Notes: generated from the sequence alone by a model not told the origin. A stretch of DNA of 64,000 bases from Bradyrhizobium sp. Ghvi (GCF_900115265.1 NZ_FOVU01000006.1:310001-374000); one strand, 5' to 3'; positions 1-9,506 are shown, numbered from the stretch's first letter. Numbers and translations are program-made.

Positions 1-68
1 GCTCGAGGTTAAAATGGCTGACCGCTCGCCTGGAACTCGACCAATCGCCCCTGTGAGCGAGATGTTCC

Positions 69-2258
69 ATGCAAGCCATGACTCTGCCTCTCTCTCAGCT
101 GTTCGCGCCGATGCTGGGCATATTTGCTGCGATGTACCTGTTGGCGCCGACCTTCCAAGTCGCGCGCCCTTGGGCGCGTGGCGCGGTCTTTGTCGCGGTT
201 TGGCTTGTGGTCGCGCGCTATCTCGAGTGGCGTATTTTTACCACCGTGTTGCCGGCGAGCGGGACCTGGTATCAGGTCGGCTGGATCTGGTTCTGTCTGT
301 TCGTCGAACTCCTGACCTTCACAGATCAGTTCATTCTTTATCTGACGTTCCTTCGCAGGACCGATCGCCGAAGCGAAGCAGATCAGCACGAGCGTCGGCT
401 TCGCAGCCTGCCGGATGATGAGCTGCCCTCGGTCGATGTCTTTATTCCGACCTATGACGAGCCATTCGAAGTGCTGGAAAAGACGATCACGGGCGCGCTG
501 TGTCTGGACTATCCAAATCTCCAGGTCTGGGTCTTGGATGATGGTCGCAGGCCTTGGCTCAGGACACTCTGCACGCAAAAGGGCGCCGGCTATCTCACGC
601 GCGCCGACAACTTGAATGCCAAGGCCGGCAATATCAATCATGCCCTGACCAAGACGAACGGCGAGTTCTTTGCGATCTTTGATGCGGACTTCGTGCCGCA
701 ACGCAATTTCCTGATGCGTGCGATGGGCTTCTTCGTTGATCCAAGGATCGGAATCGTCCAGATCCCGCACGCCTTCTACAATGAGGACCCGATGCAGGCG
801 AATCTCGGCCTGCACAGGGGACTGCCGGACGAACAACGGTTCTTCTTCGATTCCATTATGCCCGCGCGCGACGGCTGGGATGGTGCCTTTTGTTGTGGTT
901 CCAACTCCGTCACGCGTCGCGCAGCACTTCGCGAGGTGGGCGATGCCTTGCCGACGCAATCCATTACGGAAGACATCCTGCTGACGCTCGTCCTGCTGCG
1001 CAAGGGATACGTCACCCGTTATCTCTGCGAACCGCTGGCGATTGGACTGGCGCCGGAAAGCCTGGATGCCTTTTTCGTGCAACGGCAACGCTGGGCGCGT
1101 GGTGCGATCCAGACGCTATACCTCGCCGCCGGCCCGCTCGGCCCCGGACTGAGCTTGATGCATCGGCTCCTCTTCTTTCCGACGCATTGGCTCTCATTGG
1201 GCGTGCGGGCGCTCATGGTCGTGGTGGTTCCGATCGTCTTCATGTGGACCGGCTTGGCGCCCGTCGTCGACGTCACCCCCGAATCGGTGTTCTACTACTT
1301 GTTCCCCGCGATCCTGGCGCTCAACGGCGGCATCTCCTGGTTCGCGCCGCATGCGCATTTTCCGCTCGCCGCTCAGGTGTCGGCGACGATCCAGAGCTTC
1401 AAGCTCCTGCCGACGGTGCTGGGGACTCTCGTCAAGCCGACAGGACATGCGTTCAGGGTGACGCCCAAGGGCGCTGCCGCGCGGCGCGCGAGTTACGCCG
1501 CGGAGATATTCTGGCCGTCGGCGGTCCTGATGGCGTTGACAGTTGTCGGTGTGGTTCTGAACACGATCCCGGAATGGCGGGTCATCGATCATCCGGCGGC
1601 TCTACCGATGGTTGCGTTTTGGTCGGTCGTGAACATCGTCGTGCTTTTCTTCGTCTGCATGACCTCGCTGCAGGCGCGGATGGGACGTACCGAGGAGCGT
1701 TTCGACATCGACGAAACTATATTGATCGAGACCGGGACCGGCGAGCAGCTTACTGGGCGCGTGAGCAACATCTCCCTCTCTGGCGCGGGCGTTCTGCTTG
1801 GCTCCGGCATTGACTGTCCTCGCGCCGGAGAACAGCTCCGCGTGCACATCATGCAGGTGGGATGGGTCGATGCGGTGATTGCGCAACGCAGGGACCGGCT
1901 CATCGGGGTGCAGTTCAAATTGCCGCAGTCGCTTGAACGAGACCTGCTGATCCGCAAGCTCTTCACCGTCGCCCGTCTGAAGGGGAACGGTGTCGTCGCG
2001 TGCTCGGTGAACAGGGCGATGCTCAAGAACATCTGGTCGATGGCCGCGCCGTTGCCCCATGTTGCAGGCGGCGCGAAGCCCGCGTCGGTCTCGCCGACCG
2101 AGCGTCTGCCGGCAGAGAGCATGGTCATTCGGCCTCAACCGCGGACAGACGATTTTGCACATCTTGCCGGAGCTCGAAGCCTGCATCCGACGAGTTTCAG
2201 TGAACCTGGCTTTGGCCGAGTGGCCGGCACAGTGCTCGAGGCCGCCGCGCCGAGCTGA
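69..2258 (+). CDS. BcsA-like family 2 glycosyltransferase with C-terminal PilZ domain
   Basis: Probable membrane beta-glucan (cellulose-type) synthase using a UDP-sugar and controlled by c-di-GMP. The 729-residue product has about three N-terminal membrane segments (residues 10-90), then the processive GT2 signature: DDG at 157-159, DAD at 205-207, TED at 300-302 and QRQRW at 338-342. More membrane helices lie at about 365-530. A PilZ domain follows, with RTEER (540-544) and N-x-S-x-x-G (567-572), the two c-di-GMP contact motifs. No bcsB, bcsZ or bcsC gene follows; the next gene is a GGDEF protein. It could instead make a mixed-linkage glucan, as BgsA does in Sinorhizobium. The family is certain, the polymer is not. 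Confidence 0.9.
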   Translation: MQAMTLPLSQLFAPMLGIFAAMYLLAPTFQVARPWARGAVFVAVWLVVARYLEWRIFTTVLPASGTWYQVGWIWFCLFVELLTFTDQFILYLTFLRRTDRRSEADQHERRLRSLPDDELPSVDVFIPTYDEPFEVLEKTITGALCLDYPNLQVWVLDDGRRPWLRTLCTQKGAGYLTRADNLNAKAGNINHALTKTNGEFFAIFDADFVPQRNFLMRAMGFFVDPRIGIVQIPHAFYNEDPMQANLGLHRGLPDEQRFFFDSIMPARDGWDGAFCCGSNSVTRRAALREVGDALPTQSITEDILLTLVLLRKGYVTRYLCEPLAIGLAPESLDAFFVQRQRWARGAIQTLYLAAGPLGPGLSLMHRLLFFPTHWLSLGVRALMVVVVPIVFMWTGLAPVVDVTPESVFYYLFPAILALNGGISWFAPHAHFPLAAQVSATIQSFKLLPTVLGTLVKPTGHAFRVTPKGAAARRASYAAEIFWPSAVLMALTVVGVVLNTIPEWRVIDHPAALPMVAFWSVVNIVVLFFVCMTSLQARMGRTEERFDIDETILIETGTGEQLTGRVSNISLSGAGVLLGSGIDCPRAGEQLRVHIMQVGWVDAVIAQRRDRLIGVQFKLPQSLERDLLIRKLFTVARLKGNGVVACSVNRAMLKNIWSMAAPLPHVAGGAKPASVSPTERLPAESMVIRPQPRTDDFAHLAGARSLHPTSFSEPGFGRVAGTVLEAAAPS

Positions 2259-2378
2259 TTGCTGTGCTGTCCTTCTCGTCAGTCTGCTTCCGGTGCTCTG
2301 CCAAAAATCTCAACCGGAACGAGCAACCATCCCCTAGCCCAAAGCGTTTACCGGGGTTGAGGGTGCAGGGAGCGTCTC

Positions 2379-4283
2379 TTGATCGATCACCGCAGCGATC
2401 TTCGCAAAGGGCGCTTGACGCTCTGGGCCTCCACATTCGTGGCGGTCGCTTGCTTCGCGATTGTCGCGCTCAGCGTCTGGCGGGAGTGGTCCTCGCGACA
2501 GACGCTGCTGAAGGGCTCCGAAACTGACATGGCCAATCTGGCGCGGTCGGTGACGCAGCACGCGGACGATACGTTCGAACTCGCGGACACCGTTCTCAAT
2601 GTGTTGGTCGGCCAACTCGAACTGGAGGGAACCAGCCCGGCGGCGATCGCCAAGATTCAGACCTTTCTTTCCCGGCGCAAAGCCGCGAACCGGATCCGCG
2701 CTGTGTTCGTCTATGACGAGACCGGCCGCTGGCTCGCAACCAGCGAGCCTGTGGATTTCGCCGGCCTCAACAACAGCGACCGCGAGTATTTCCAGCATCA
2801 TCGCGCTGTGGCCGAACGGGGAATCTTCATTGGGCGTCCAGTGAGGAGCAGGTCGGGGGGACAATGGATCATCACAGCGTCAAGGCGCTTCAATCATCCT
2901 GACGGCAGTTTTGCCGGAGTGGCTCTTACCACGATCGATGTCGACTATTTTTTGCAATTCTATCGGGGATTCGACGTTGGCCAGAACGGCTCAATTGCAC
3001 TGGCGACCGCGAAAGGCGTTGTCCTCGCGCGTAGCCCGGACAACGGATATACGGGCCGCGATCTGTCGAATGCACCACTTTTTAGGAATTTTCGCGAGCG
3101 GCCAACTGCCGACGTCTACTACTTCACGTCGCCTCTCGACGGCGTTCGGCGTCTGAGCTTTTATCAACTCAGCGGTCGCTACCCTGTTGTCGTGGTTGCG
3201 ACGGAATCGGAAGACGACGTCTTGGCCCCCTGGCGCAGGGCGGCGCTGACGCGCATGGCTGCGGTGCTGGGACTGATAGGAGGGCTCGCTGTTGCGGGGC
3301 TTTTGCTGGTGCGCCAGTTGCACATGCGGCAGAAGATGGCCGCTGCTCTGATCGCCAAGGAGGCTGATTTTCGTCTCCTCGCGGAGCAGTCGGGCGACAT
3401 GGTCATGCGCATAGCAGTCGATGGACGGATCCTCTATACGTCGCCGTCCAGCGCGCGAGTTCTCGGCTGGGCTCCGAACGAATTGGTGGATACGTCGGCC
3501 CTCGCCGGCATAAATCCGGCGGATCTGGCGCGGGTTGAGGAGACGATCTCCGCGCTGATGAATGGCGAAGCCGAGGAGGCTAGAATCACTTATCGCACTC
3601 GGCATCGCGAGAAGGGCGAGGTCTGGATCGAAACCGCGCTGCGCGTCGCCAGGAGTGCGCAGAGTGGAGACATCAACGGCGTGGTGGCGATCTCGCGCGA
3701 CATGACCGAACGTAAGGACCTGGAAGATAAGCTCGCGGCTCTCGCCAGTTCGGATGGCCTGACGGCCTTGGCAAACCGCAGACACTTCGACGAGCGGCTA
3801 GAGGCGGAATGGGACAGAGCCAGGCGCGAAGGAAGGCCTCTGTCACTGTTGTTGATGGACGTCGATCATTTCAAGCGTTTCAATGATCAGTACGGACATC
3901 AGGCGGGCGATGCATGTCTCCGCTCGGTCGCCGGGGTCCTGGCGGAGCAGGCCAGGCGGCCGGCAGACTTGGCCGCTCGGTATGGTGGTGAGGAATTCGC
4001 CTTGCTGCTACCAAATACCGACACGGCAGGGTGCGAGCAGGTCGGCGAGCGAATCCGGCAAGCGATTCAAGACCTCGGCATCCTGCACGCGCTCAACCCG
4101 CCATCCAAGCAGGTCACCCTCAGTATTGGTGGCGCCACACATACGTCGTTCGGCGATAAACAGGATTGCACGTCGTTGATAGCAGCTGCCGATAAGGCGC
4201 TCTACGCCGCCAAGGAGAGCGGACGCAACCGCCTTGTGATGTCGGGGCAAGTCATCGCGTGGCCCAGCTCGATACGGGCTTGA
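2379..4283 (+). CDS. membrane diguanylate cyclase (extracytoplasmic sensor-PAS-GGDEF)
   Basis: Predicted to make c-di-GMP from two GTP. The start is a TTG placed six bases after GGGAG. Membrane segments at about residues 13-34 and 290-311 enclose a periplasmic sensor region of Cache type. A PAS domain follows at about 327-445 and the GGDEF domain at about 455-620, with GGEEF at 536-540. RPAD at 527-530 sits five residues before it, the RxxD inhibitory site for product feedback. There is no EAL domain. It follows the PilZ-bearing synthase by 120 bases on the same strand, so it may supply the activator of that enzyme; this link is inferred from position only. Confidence 0.9.
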   Translation: MIDHRSDLRKGRLTLWASTFVAVACFAIVALSVWREWSSRQTLLKGSETDMANLARSVTQHADDTFELADTVLNVLVGQLELEGTSPAAIAKIQTFLSRRKAANRIRAVFVYDETGRWLATSEPVDFAGLNNSDREYFQHHRAVAERGIFIGRPVRSRSGGQWIITASRRFNHPDGSFAGVALTTIDVDYFLQFYRGFDVGQNGSIALATAKGVVLARSPDNGYTGRDLSNAPLFRNFRERPTADVYYFTSPLDGVRRLSFYQLSGRYPVVVVATESEDDVLAPWRRAALTRMAAVLGLIGGLAVAGLLLVRQLHMRQKMAAALIAKEADFRLLAEQSGDMVMRIAVDGRILYTSPSSARVLGWAPNELVDTSALAGINPADLARVEETISALMNGEAEEARITYRTRHREKGEVWIETALRVARSAQSGDINGVVAISRDMTERKDLEDKLAALASSDGLTALANRRHFDERLEAEWDRARREGRPLSLLLMDVDHFKRFNDQYGHQAGDACLRSVAGVLAEQARRPADLAARYGGEEFALLLPNTDTAGCEQVGERIRQAIQDLGILHALNPPSKQVTLSIGGATHTSFGDKQDCTSLIAAADKALYAAKESGRNRLVMSGQVIAWPSSIRA

Positions 4284-4314
4284 AGAGCAGCCCTGGTGCG
4301 CCGCGGTATGCGCC

Positions 4315-5538
4315 TCACGAATTCACGTGCACGAAATCCCGCAGCAGCGGGTAGATCTCGTTGTTCCACCGCTTGCCGGAGAAAACGCCGTAATGGCCGA
4401 CGCCGGCCTGCATGTGGTGCACGCGGCGATAGGCGCGGACGCCGGTGCAGAGGTCTTGCGCGGCGAGCGTCTGGCCGATCGAGCAGATGTCGTCCTTCTC
4501 GCCCTCGACCGTCATCAGGCCCATGCGGCTGACCGCCCTGGTGTCCACCGGGCGGCCGCGATGCATCAGTCTGCCTTGCGGCAAGAGGTGCTCCTGGAAC
4601 ACGTCGCGCACGGTCTCGATGTAGAACTCGGCCGGCAGATCCATCACCGCGAAATATTCGTCGTAGAAGGTCTTGATGCTCGCCGCCTTGTCCGTCTCGC
4701 CCTTGGCGATGTGGTTGGCGAGATCGAGATGCTGCTTGATGTGACGCTCGAGGTTCATCGAGACGAAGGCGGTGAGCTGCACGAAGCCGGGATAGACCTT
4801 CCGGAGCGCGCCGCGGCACTGGACCGGCACGTAGTTGATGAGGTTGCGCTCGAACCATTCGATCGGCTTGCTCTTGGCGAACTCATTGACCTTGGTCGGC
4901 TGGATCCGCGTGTCGATCGGCCCTGCCATCAGCGTCAGCGTCGCCGGCCGCGAGGGATGGTTGTCTTCGCACATGATCGCGGCCGCCGCGAGTGCCGAGA
5001 CCGAGGGCTGGCAGATCGCGACCATGTGCGGGCGCGGGCCGAGCTGGCCGAGGAAGTCGATCAGATGCTCGGTGTAGTCGTCGAGCCCGAAGCGGCCTTC
5101 ACTGCGCGGGATGTCGCGCGGATTGTGCCAGTCGGTGATGTAGACGTCGTGATCCTGCAGCAGCGTCTTCACGGTGCCGCGGAGCAGCGTGGCGAAATGC
5201 CCGGACATCGGCGCGACCAGCAGCATGCGCGGCTGCTCGATCGCGCCGTCTTTCCTGAAGTGCAGCAGCGAGCCGAACGGCGTTGCGTAGGCGATCTCCT
5301 CGGTGACGCCGACCTCGCGGTTGCCCACCATCACGCTGTCGATGCCGTAGGCCGGGCGGTCATAGGTGAGGGTGGAGCGCGAGATCAGCTCCAGCGCTGC
5401 CGAGAGCCGGGCGACGACCTGGTCCGACAACCCCTGCGGCACCAGATGGAGGAATTTGAGCGCCGACGAAGCGCCCGCCCGCCAGGGCGCGGTCAGGTCC
5501 ATCTGGTTCTGAAAGGCCTGATAATACATCGACATCAT
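4315..5538 (-). CDS. phaZ: intracellular polyhydroxyalkanoate (PHB) depolymerase
   Basis: Cleaves stored polyhydroxybutyrate in the cytoplasm during carbon mobilisation. The start chosen gives 407 residues, the usual length of the PhaZ1 family, and begins MMSMYYQAFQ; the frame runs open further upstream but that part resembles no protein and crosses the neighbouring GST gene. The nucleophile region reads AICQPSV with Cys176, matching the catalytic cysteine that replaces serine in Ralstonia-type intracellular depolymerases. The motif ITDWHNPRDIP at about 134-144 is also typical. It is convergent with the GGDEF gene and divergent from the GST gene, with 120 bases between the two starts for promoters. 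Confidence 0.93.
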   Translation of the reverse strand: MMSMYYQAFQNQMDLTAPWRAGASSALKFLHLVPQGLSDQVVARLSAALELISRSTLTYDRPAYGIDSVMVGNREVGVTEEIAYATPFGSLLHFRKDGAIEQPRMLLVAPMSGHFATLLRGTVKTLLQDHDVYITDWHNPRDIPRSEGRFGLDDYTEHLIDFLGQLGPRPHMVAICQPSVSALAAAAIMCEDNHPSRPATLTLMAGPIDTRIQPTKVNEFAKSKPIEWFERNLINYVPVQCRGALRKVYPGFVQLTAFVSMNLERHIKQHLDLANHIAKGETDKAASIKTFYDEYFAVMDLPAEFYIETVRDVFQEHLLPQGRLMHRGRPVDTRAVSRMGLMTVEGEKDDICSIGQTLAAQDLCTGVRAYRRVHHMQAGVGHYGVFSGKRWNNEIYPLLRDFVHVNS

Positions 5539-5658
5539 GCTGAAGCGCCCACCTGTCCCGGGGGCCATGCAATATCGGAGCCAGACAGGGGCAGCTCTCC
5601 CTGACAATTGGCACGTCGCTTGCTGCTCGTTGGGCCGAAAACGTGAGGGAAGGGCCCC

Positions 5659-6315
5659 ATGGCGAAGGCGACACTGACCATCAGCAGCAAGAACTACTCG
5701 TCCTGGTCGCTGCGTGGCTGGCTGCTGACGAAATTTTCCGGGCTCGATTTCGAGGAGATCGTCACCGCGCCGGATGATGCCTCCGCGCGCGCCGAAATCC
5801 TGCTGCTGTCGTCCTCGATCCTGGTGCCGTGCCTGCGGCACGATGGCGCCACGGTCTGGGATACGCTGGCGATCGCCGAATATCTCAACGAGGTGATGCC
5901 GGACGCGGGGCTGCTGCCTCATGATCGTGTCCGGCGCGCGCATTGCCGCTCGATCTGCGGCGAAATTCATTCCGGCTTCACCACGCTGCGCGCCTCGCTT
6001 CCGGTCAATCTGAAGGGGCATTTTCCCGGCTTCAAGATCTGGTCGCGCGCCCAGGCCGACATCGACCGGGTCTGGTTCATCTGGCGCGATTGCCTGGAGA
6101 AGTCAGGCGGTCCGTTCCTGTTCGGCGAGACCCGCACCATGGCGGATGCGATGTACGCGCCCGTGGTGACGCGCTTCGTCACCTACGACGTCAAGCTCGA
6201 GCCGCGGTTGAAGGCGTATGCCGACACCATCATGGCGATGGACGAGATGAAGGAATGGATATCGGCGGCGAGGGAAGAGCCGGCCGAGATCGAGGAGCTC
6301 GAGGTCGAATATTAG
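5659..6315 (+). CDS. glutathione S-transferase family protein
   Basis: A 218-residue cytosolic GST-fold protein. The N-terminal thioredoxin-like half begins with SSKNYSSWSLRGWL, a signature of a bacterial GST subgroup in which the serines near residues 9-14 are the likely glutathione-activating residues. The helical C-terminal half covers about residues 90-210. GAGGGAAGG lies just ahead of the ATG. Substrate unknown; detoxification or glutathione-dependent isomerisation would be typical. It is transcribed away from phaZ. A second GST-like gene in the window, near 38.4 kb, is only a fragment. Confidence 0.9.
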   Translation: MAKATLTISSKNYSSWSLRGWLLTKFSGLDFEEIVTAPDDASARAEILLLSSSILVPCLRHDGATVWDTLAIAEYLNEVMPDAGLLPHDRVRRAHCRSICGEIHSGFTTLRASLPVNLKGHFPGFKIWSRAQADIDRVWFIWRDCLEKSGGPFLFGETRTMADAMYAPVVTRFVTYDVKLEPRLKAYADTIMAMDEMKEWISAAREEPAEIEELEVEY

Positions 6316-6590
6316 GCAGAGCTCGCACGACCTGCCTGTTTCCGGGGCGACGATCGCAGGCGTCCTCACCGGCCGCTATGGCTTTGTCATCATTAACTTT
6401 TGGCGCCCGTCATCGGTGCAAGGCAGAAATCCGCTGCGCAGATCTTGTGCGTGCCGGGAACGCCTTGTCGAGATCTAGCCGTGAACAGCCGCGTACGACG
6501 CCAAAGGGCTGATTCGGACGTGATTCGTTCGAGCCGCGTTCCGTTCGTTAAGATGGAGCGCGGCCCCGTTGCATTTTGACACAGGCACCG

Positions 6591-6815
6591 TCAAGACACG
6601 CCGGAGTGCTTCACCCGCGGCACGCGCCAGCCGATGACGGTGGCTTCGACCGCGATGCCGGCCTCATGGTTCTGCCAGCGTCCCTCGACATAGCGGCAGG
6701 CGAACGGGAGTTGGTACGTTCCGCTGTGATCCTCGCACAAAACCTCGACTGCCAGGCCAGGTGGTGGTTCGCCGGCGCCGTCGAATTCCGCCAGACGTCT
6801 GTCGCGCGTTGCCAT
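6591..6815 (-). CDS. small conserved hypothetical protein
   Basis: A 74-residue soluble protein starting MATRDRRLAEFD, with no signal peptide or membrane segment. A strong GGGGAG ribosome site lies about ten bases ahead of this ATG, which decides the start against overlapping frames. The sequence contains one Cys and a compact beta-rich central part (residues 20-60). I do not recognise a family. The 275 bases between its stop and the GST gene hold no gene I can see. Confidence 0.65.
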   Translation of the reverse strand: MATRDRRLAEFDGAGEPPPGLAVEVLCEDHSGTYQLPFACRYVEGRWQNHEAGIAVEATVIGWRVPRVKHSGVS

Positions 6816-7012
6816 TCCAAAAATCTCCCCTAATCAAAGCCGCGGAAAGAGCGCCCACTTCGTCCGCGCGCGGTTTACTGCTCCCCCGTTCAAAGGATCG
6901 TTCGAGAGAACACGCCAAGCTCAACGCGAGAATGCGGTACGAGTGTGGTAACCTCACGCGGCTGCGCGCAATCGGCGCACATTGCTGTGATCGATTTGAT
7001 GAGGAACCTTTC

Positions 7013-7360
7013 ATGCTGCGCCGGATCGCTGCCGTTTGTTTCGCCGTGTTACCGCTCGTCGCGCATACGCCGGTCGCGGCGCAGGACGTTCCCGGCATCG
7101 AGATCTGCACGGTCGAGAAGACGATGGAGCGCCGCACCAGCTGCCTCCAGAGCAATGTCGATTTCCTGCAGAAGACCATCACCAAGCTCAATCTCGATCA
7201 CCAGCAGAAGATCGACGCCGCCGGCAGGCAGATCGACGCGCTGAAGGTGACGCTCGCAGGTCTGCAGAAGACCATCGGCGATCTGCAGGCGGCACAGGCG
7301 AAGCAGGCGGATGATTTGAAGAAGAAACAGGATGCGCCCCCGCCGAAAGACAAGGAGTAG
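7013..7360 (+). CDS. exported coiled-coil hypothetical protein
   Basis: A 115-residue protein with a clear signal peptide (MLRRIAAVCFAVLPLVAHT, cleavage near AAA/VAAQ at about residue 24). The mature part has two cysteines (in EICTVEK and TSCLQS) that could form a disulfide, then a long heptad-like helix from about residue 45 to 100, ending in a Lys/Pro-rich tail. The start was set at this ATG because GAGGAACC precedes it and the signal peptide begins here; the frame is open upstream without sense. Likely a small periplasmic structural protein. Function unknown. Confidence 0.75.
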   Translation: MLRRIAAVCFAVLPLVAHTPVAAQDVPGIEICTVEKTMERRTSCLQSNVDFLQKTITKLNLDHQQKIDAAGRQIDALKVTLAGLQKTIGDLQAAQAKQADDLKKKQDAPPPKDKE

Positions 7361-7370
7361 TTATTGCTGC

Positions 7371-7506
7371 CGTGTCCCCGACGCGGCGCGGCATGCAATG
7401 ACGCGACGCAGAGCCGGGACCCTGGCGCCGCTAGTGGCGTGGTGAAATGGGCGCCGGTTCTGCAGCGCATCACTAACGTGCTGCGCCGCGCCCGGGGCAC
7501 GAGAGC
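7371..7506. repeat. intergenic repeat, family A, copy 1
   Basis: Imperfect inverted repeat of about 135 bases starting cgtgtccccgacgcggcg and ending gcccggggcacgaga. Related copies lie at 11908-12051, 38627-38756 and 46632-46769. Shared blocks are a cccggacgc-type left edge, cgcagagccggg in the middle, and a cccggg-ac-gaga right edge. It lies between two co-directional genes. Confidence 0.8.
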
Positions 7507-7573
7507 AATGGCGATCAAGCGGCGTGCCTCGCGTTCACTTAAACCATCCCCGCTTCGAACGGGAGCCGTAACC

Positions 7574-8407
7574 ATGAACCCAGCCCAGCGCGCGCTTTGG
7601 TATATCGAGAGCCATCTGGCCGAGCCGATGACGCTCGACGAGATCGCCGCGATCTCAGGCGTGTCGCGGTTCCACATCGTGCGCGCGTTTGCCGCAGCCA
7701 CCGGTTATCCGGTGATGCGTTACGCGCGGGCTCGGCGGCTGACGGAAGCGGCGCGCAGCCTTGCCAAGGGCGCGCCGGACATTCTGTCACTGGCGCTCGA
7801 CGCGGATTACGGCTCGCACGAAGCATTCACCCGCGCATTCCGAGATCAGTTCGGCGTCACGCCCGAAGCGGTCAGGACCGCGAAATGCACCGACCACCTC
7901 AAGCTACAGGAGCCGATCCTCATGGACTCCACCATATCTGACAATCTCAAGGCGCCGCGTTTCGAAACTGCAAAGGCCCTTCTCGTTGCCGGCCCCGCCG
8001 AGCGCATCTCCTGCGACAACGGCGCGGCCATTCCCGGCCTGTGGCAACGCTTCCACCGGGAGGTCGCCGATATTCCCGCACGCATCGGCAACATCGCCTA
8101 CGGCGTCTGCTGCAATGGCGACGATGCCGGAAATCTCGATTATATCGCGGGCGTCGAGGTCGCCGATTTCTCCGACCTGCCCCGCCGCTTCGGCCGGATC
8201 CGTATTCCCGAGCAGCGCTACGCGGTGTTCACCCACACCGAGCATATCTCCTCGATCCGCCGCACCGTCAGCGCGATCTGGAATCAGTGGTTGCCGGCAT
8301 CTGGATTGAAGGCCGCGGACGCGCCGAACTTCGAGCGCTACGACGAGAAGTTCGACCCTGTGACCGGCAATGGCGGGCTTGAAATCTGGCTGCCGGTGCG
8401 AGAGTAA
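7574..8407 (+). CDS. AraC-family regulator with GyrI-like effector-binding domain
   Basis: A 277-residue regulator. Residues 1-105 carry two AraC helix-turn-helix units (first DEIAAISGVSRFHIVRAF, second from about 65-100 with GSHEAFTRAFRDQFGVTP). Residues 120-277 form an AraC effector-binding domain of the GyrI/Rob type (RIGNIAYGVCC, RRFGRIRIPEQRYAVF, GGLEIWLPV), so it should respond to small hydrophobic or cationic compounds. The start was set at the ATG directly before NPAQRALWYIE; the open frame upstream runs through a repeat. Its target may be the SMP-30 gene downstream, but that is only proximity. Confidence 0.88.
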   Translation: MNPAQRALWYIESHLAEPMTLDEIAAISGVSRFHIVRAFAAATGYPVMRYARARRLTEAARSLAKGAPDILSLALDADYGSHEAFTRAFRDQFGVTPEAVRTAKCTDHLKLQEPILMDSTISDNLKAPRFETAKALLVAGPAERISCDNGAAIPGLWQRFHREVADIPARIGNIAYGVCCNGDDAGNLDYIAGVEVADFSDLPRRFGRIRIPEQRYAVFTHTEHISSIRRTVSAIWNQWLPASGLKAADAPNFERYDEKFDPVTGNGGLEIWLPVRE

Positions 8408-8429
8408 CGCGCAACGCTGGCATACCGTC

Positions 8430-8488
8430 CCGCTTGCTTGGCAAGCGGAAGCGACTTTGTCATAACCGCTGGCAAACCTTGCCAGCGG
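8430..8488. other. two adjacent perfect inverted repeats
   Basis: CCGCTTGC/GCAAGCGG (arms 8430-8437 and 8441-8448, 3-base loop) is followed by CCGCTGGCAA/TTGCCAGCGG (arms 8466-8475 and 8479-8488, 3-base loop). They lie between the AraC-type regulator and the SMP-30 gene. They could be paired operator half-sites, RNA hairpins or a transcription stop without a T run. Not resolved. Confidence 0.55.
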
Positions 8489-8542
8489 GACCCATGCCGG
8501 ACATCCCGCGCAAGCCATAACAAGCAAGCCGGGAGGGCCCGA

Positions 8543-9481
8543 ATGTCCACTGCCACGCCCAACGTCCGCGTTCTCGCCACCGACCTCGAGTTTCCCGAAG
8601 GGCCGGTCGTGATGCCCGATGGTTCGGTCGTGCTGGTGGAAATCCGGGGAGAGCGCTTGACCCGCGTTTATCCTGATGGCCGCAAGGAGATCGTCGCGAA
8701 GGTGCCGGGTGGCCCGAATGGCGCGGCGCTCGGTCCCGACGGCAAGATCTACATCTGCAACAATGGCGGCTTCTCCTGGATCCCGACCCGCAACATGATC
8801 ATGCCGGGTCCGCAGCCCGAGGATTATCTCGGCGGCTCGATCCAGCGCGTCGATCTGCAATCCGGCAAGGTGGAGACCGTCGTGACCAAATGCGGCGAGC
8901 ACGACCTGCGTGGGCCGAATGATCTGGTGTTCGACAAGCACGGCGGCCTGTGGTTCTCCGATCTCGGCAAGCGTCGGGCGCGGGAGATGGATGTCGGCGG
9001 CATGTACTATCTCAAGCCCGGCATGACTGACATCGTCGAGGTCGTGCACGGCATATTGCCGGCCAATGGCATCGGGCTGTCGCCGGACGAGAACACGGTC
9101 TACATCGCGGAGACGCCGACCGGCCGGCTCTGGGCCTATGAGCTCTCCGCGCCCGGCACCTTGAGGCCGCGCGAGGCGATCTATCGCGGCGAGAGGGGCA
9201 AGCCGATCTGCGGCCTCGTCGGCTACCAGATGTTCGACTCGCTTGCGGTCGAGGCGAACGGCAATGTCTGCGTCGCCACGCTCGTCTCCGGCTGCATCTC
9301 GGTGATCGCGCCCGACGGCACCCTGGTCGAGCAGGTCCCGACCGGCGACCGCGTCACCACCAACATCGCCTTCGGCGGCCCCGAGCTGAGGACCGCCTAC
9401 ATCACGCTGTCCGGCAAGGGCGAGCTGATCGCCATGGACTGGCCGCGCGGTGGTTTGCCGTTGAATTTTTTGAATAAGTGA
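8543..9481 (+). CDS. SMP-30/gluconolactonase-family protein
   Basis: A 312-residue six-bladed beta-propeller of the SMP-30/gluconolaconase/LRE family, which hydrolyses sugar or other lactones using a bound metal. The opening LEFPEGPVV motif holds the metal-binding Glu, GPNDLVFDKHGGLWFSD (from about residue 130) supplies the central Asn/Asp ligands, and ANGIGLSPDENTVYIAET (about 172-189) is the family hallmark. GGGAGGG precedes the ATG. No signal peptide, so cytoplasmic. The real substrate cannot be read from sequence. Confidence 0.9.
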   Translation: MSTATPNVRVLATDLEFPEGPVVMPDGSVVLVEIRGERLTRVYPDGRKEIVAKVPGGPNGAALGPDGKIYICNNGGFSWIPTRNMIMPGPQPEDYLGGSIQRVDLQSGKVETVVTKCGEHDLRGPNDLVFDKHGGLWFSDLGKRRAREMDVGGMYYLKPGMTDIVEVVHGILPANGIGLSPDENTVYIAETPTGRLWAYELSAPGTLRPREAIYRGERGKPICGLVGYQMFDSLAVEANGNVCVATLVSGCISVIAPDGTLVEQVPTGDRVTTNIAFGGPELRTAYITLSGKGELIAMDWPRGGLPLNFLNK

Positions 9482-9506
9482 ATGTAGATGTGCCTGCACA
9501 TTACGC

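Noticed and set aside
4327..5604. 425-codon open frame on the plus strand
   Set aside because: Antisense to phaZ; composition typical of a shadow frame.
7904..9499. 531-codon open frame on the minus strand
   Set aside because: Antisense to the AraC and SMP-30 genes, which both have strong motifs. No protein-like segments.
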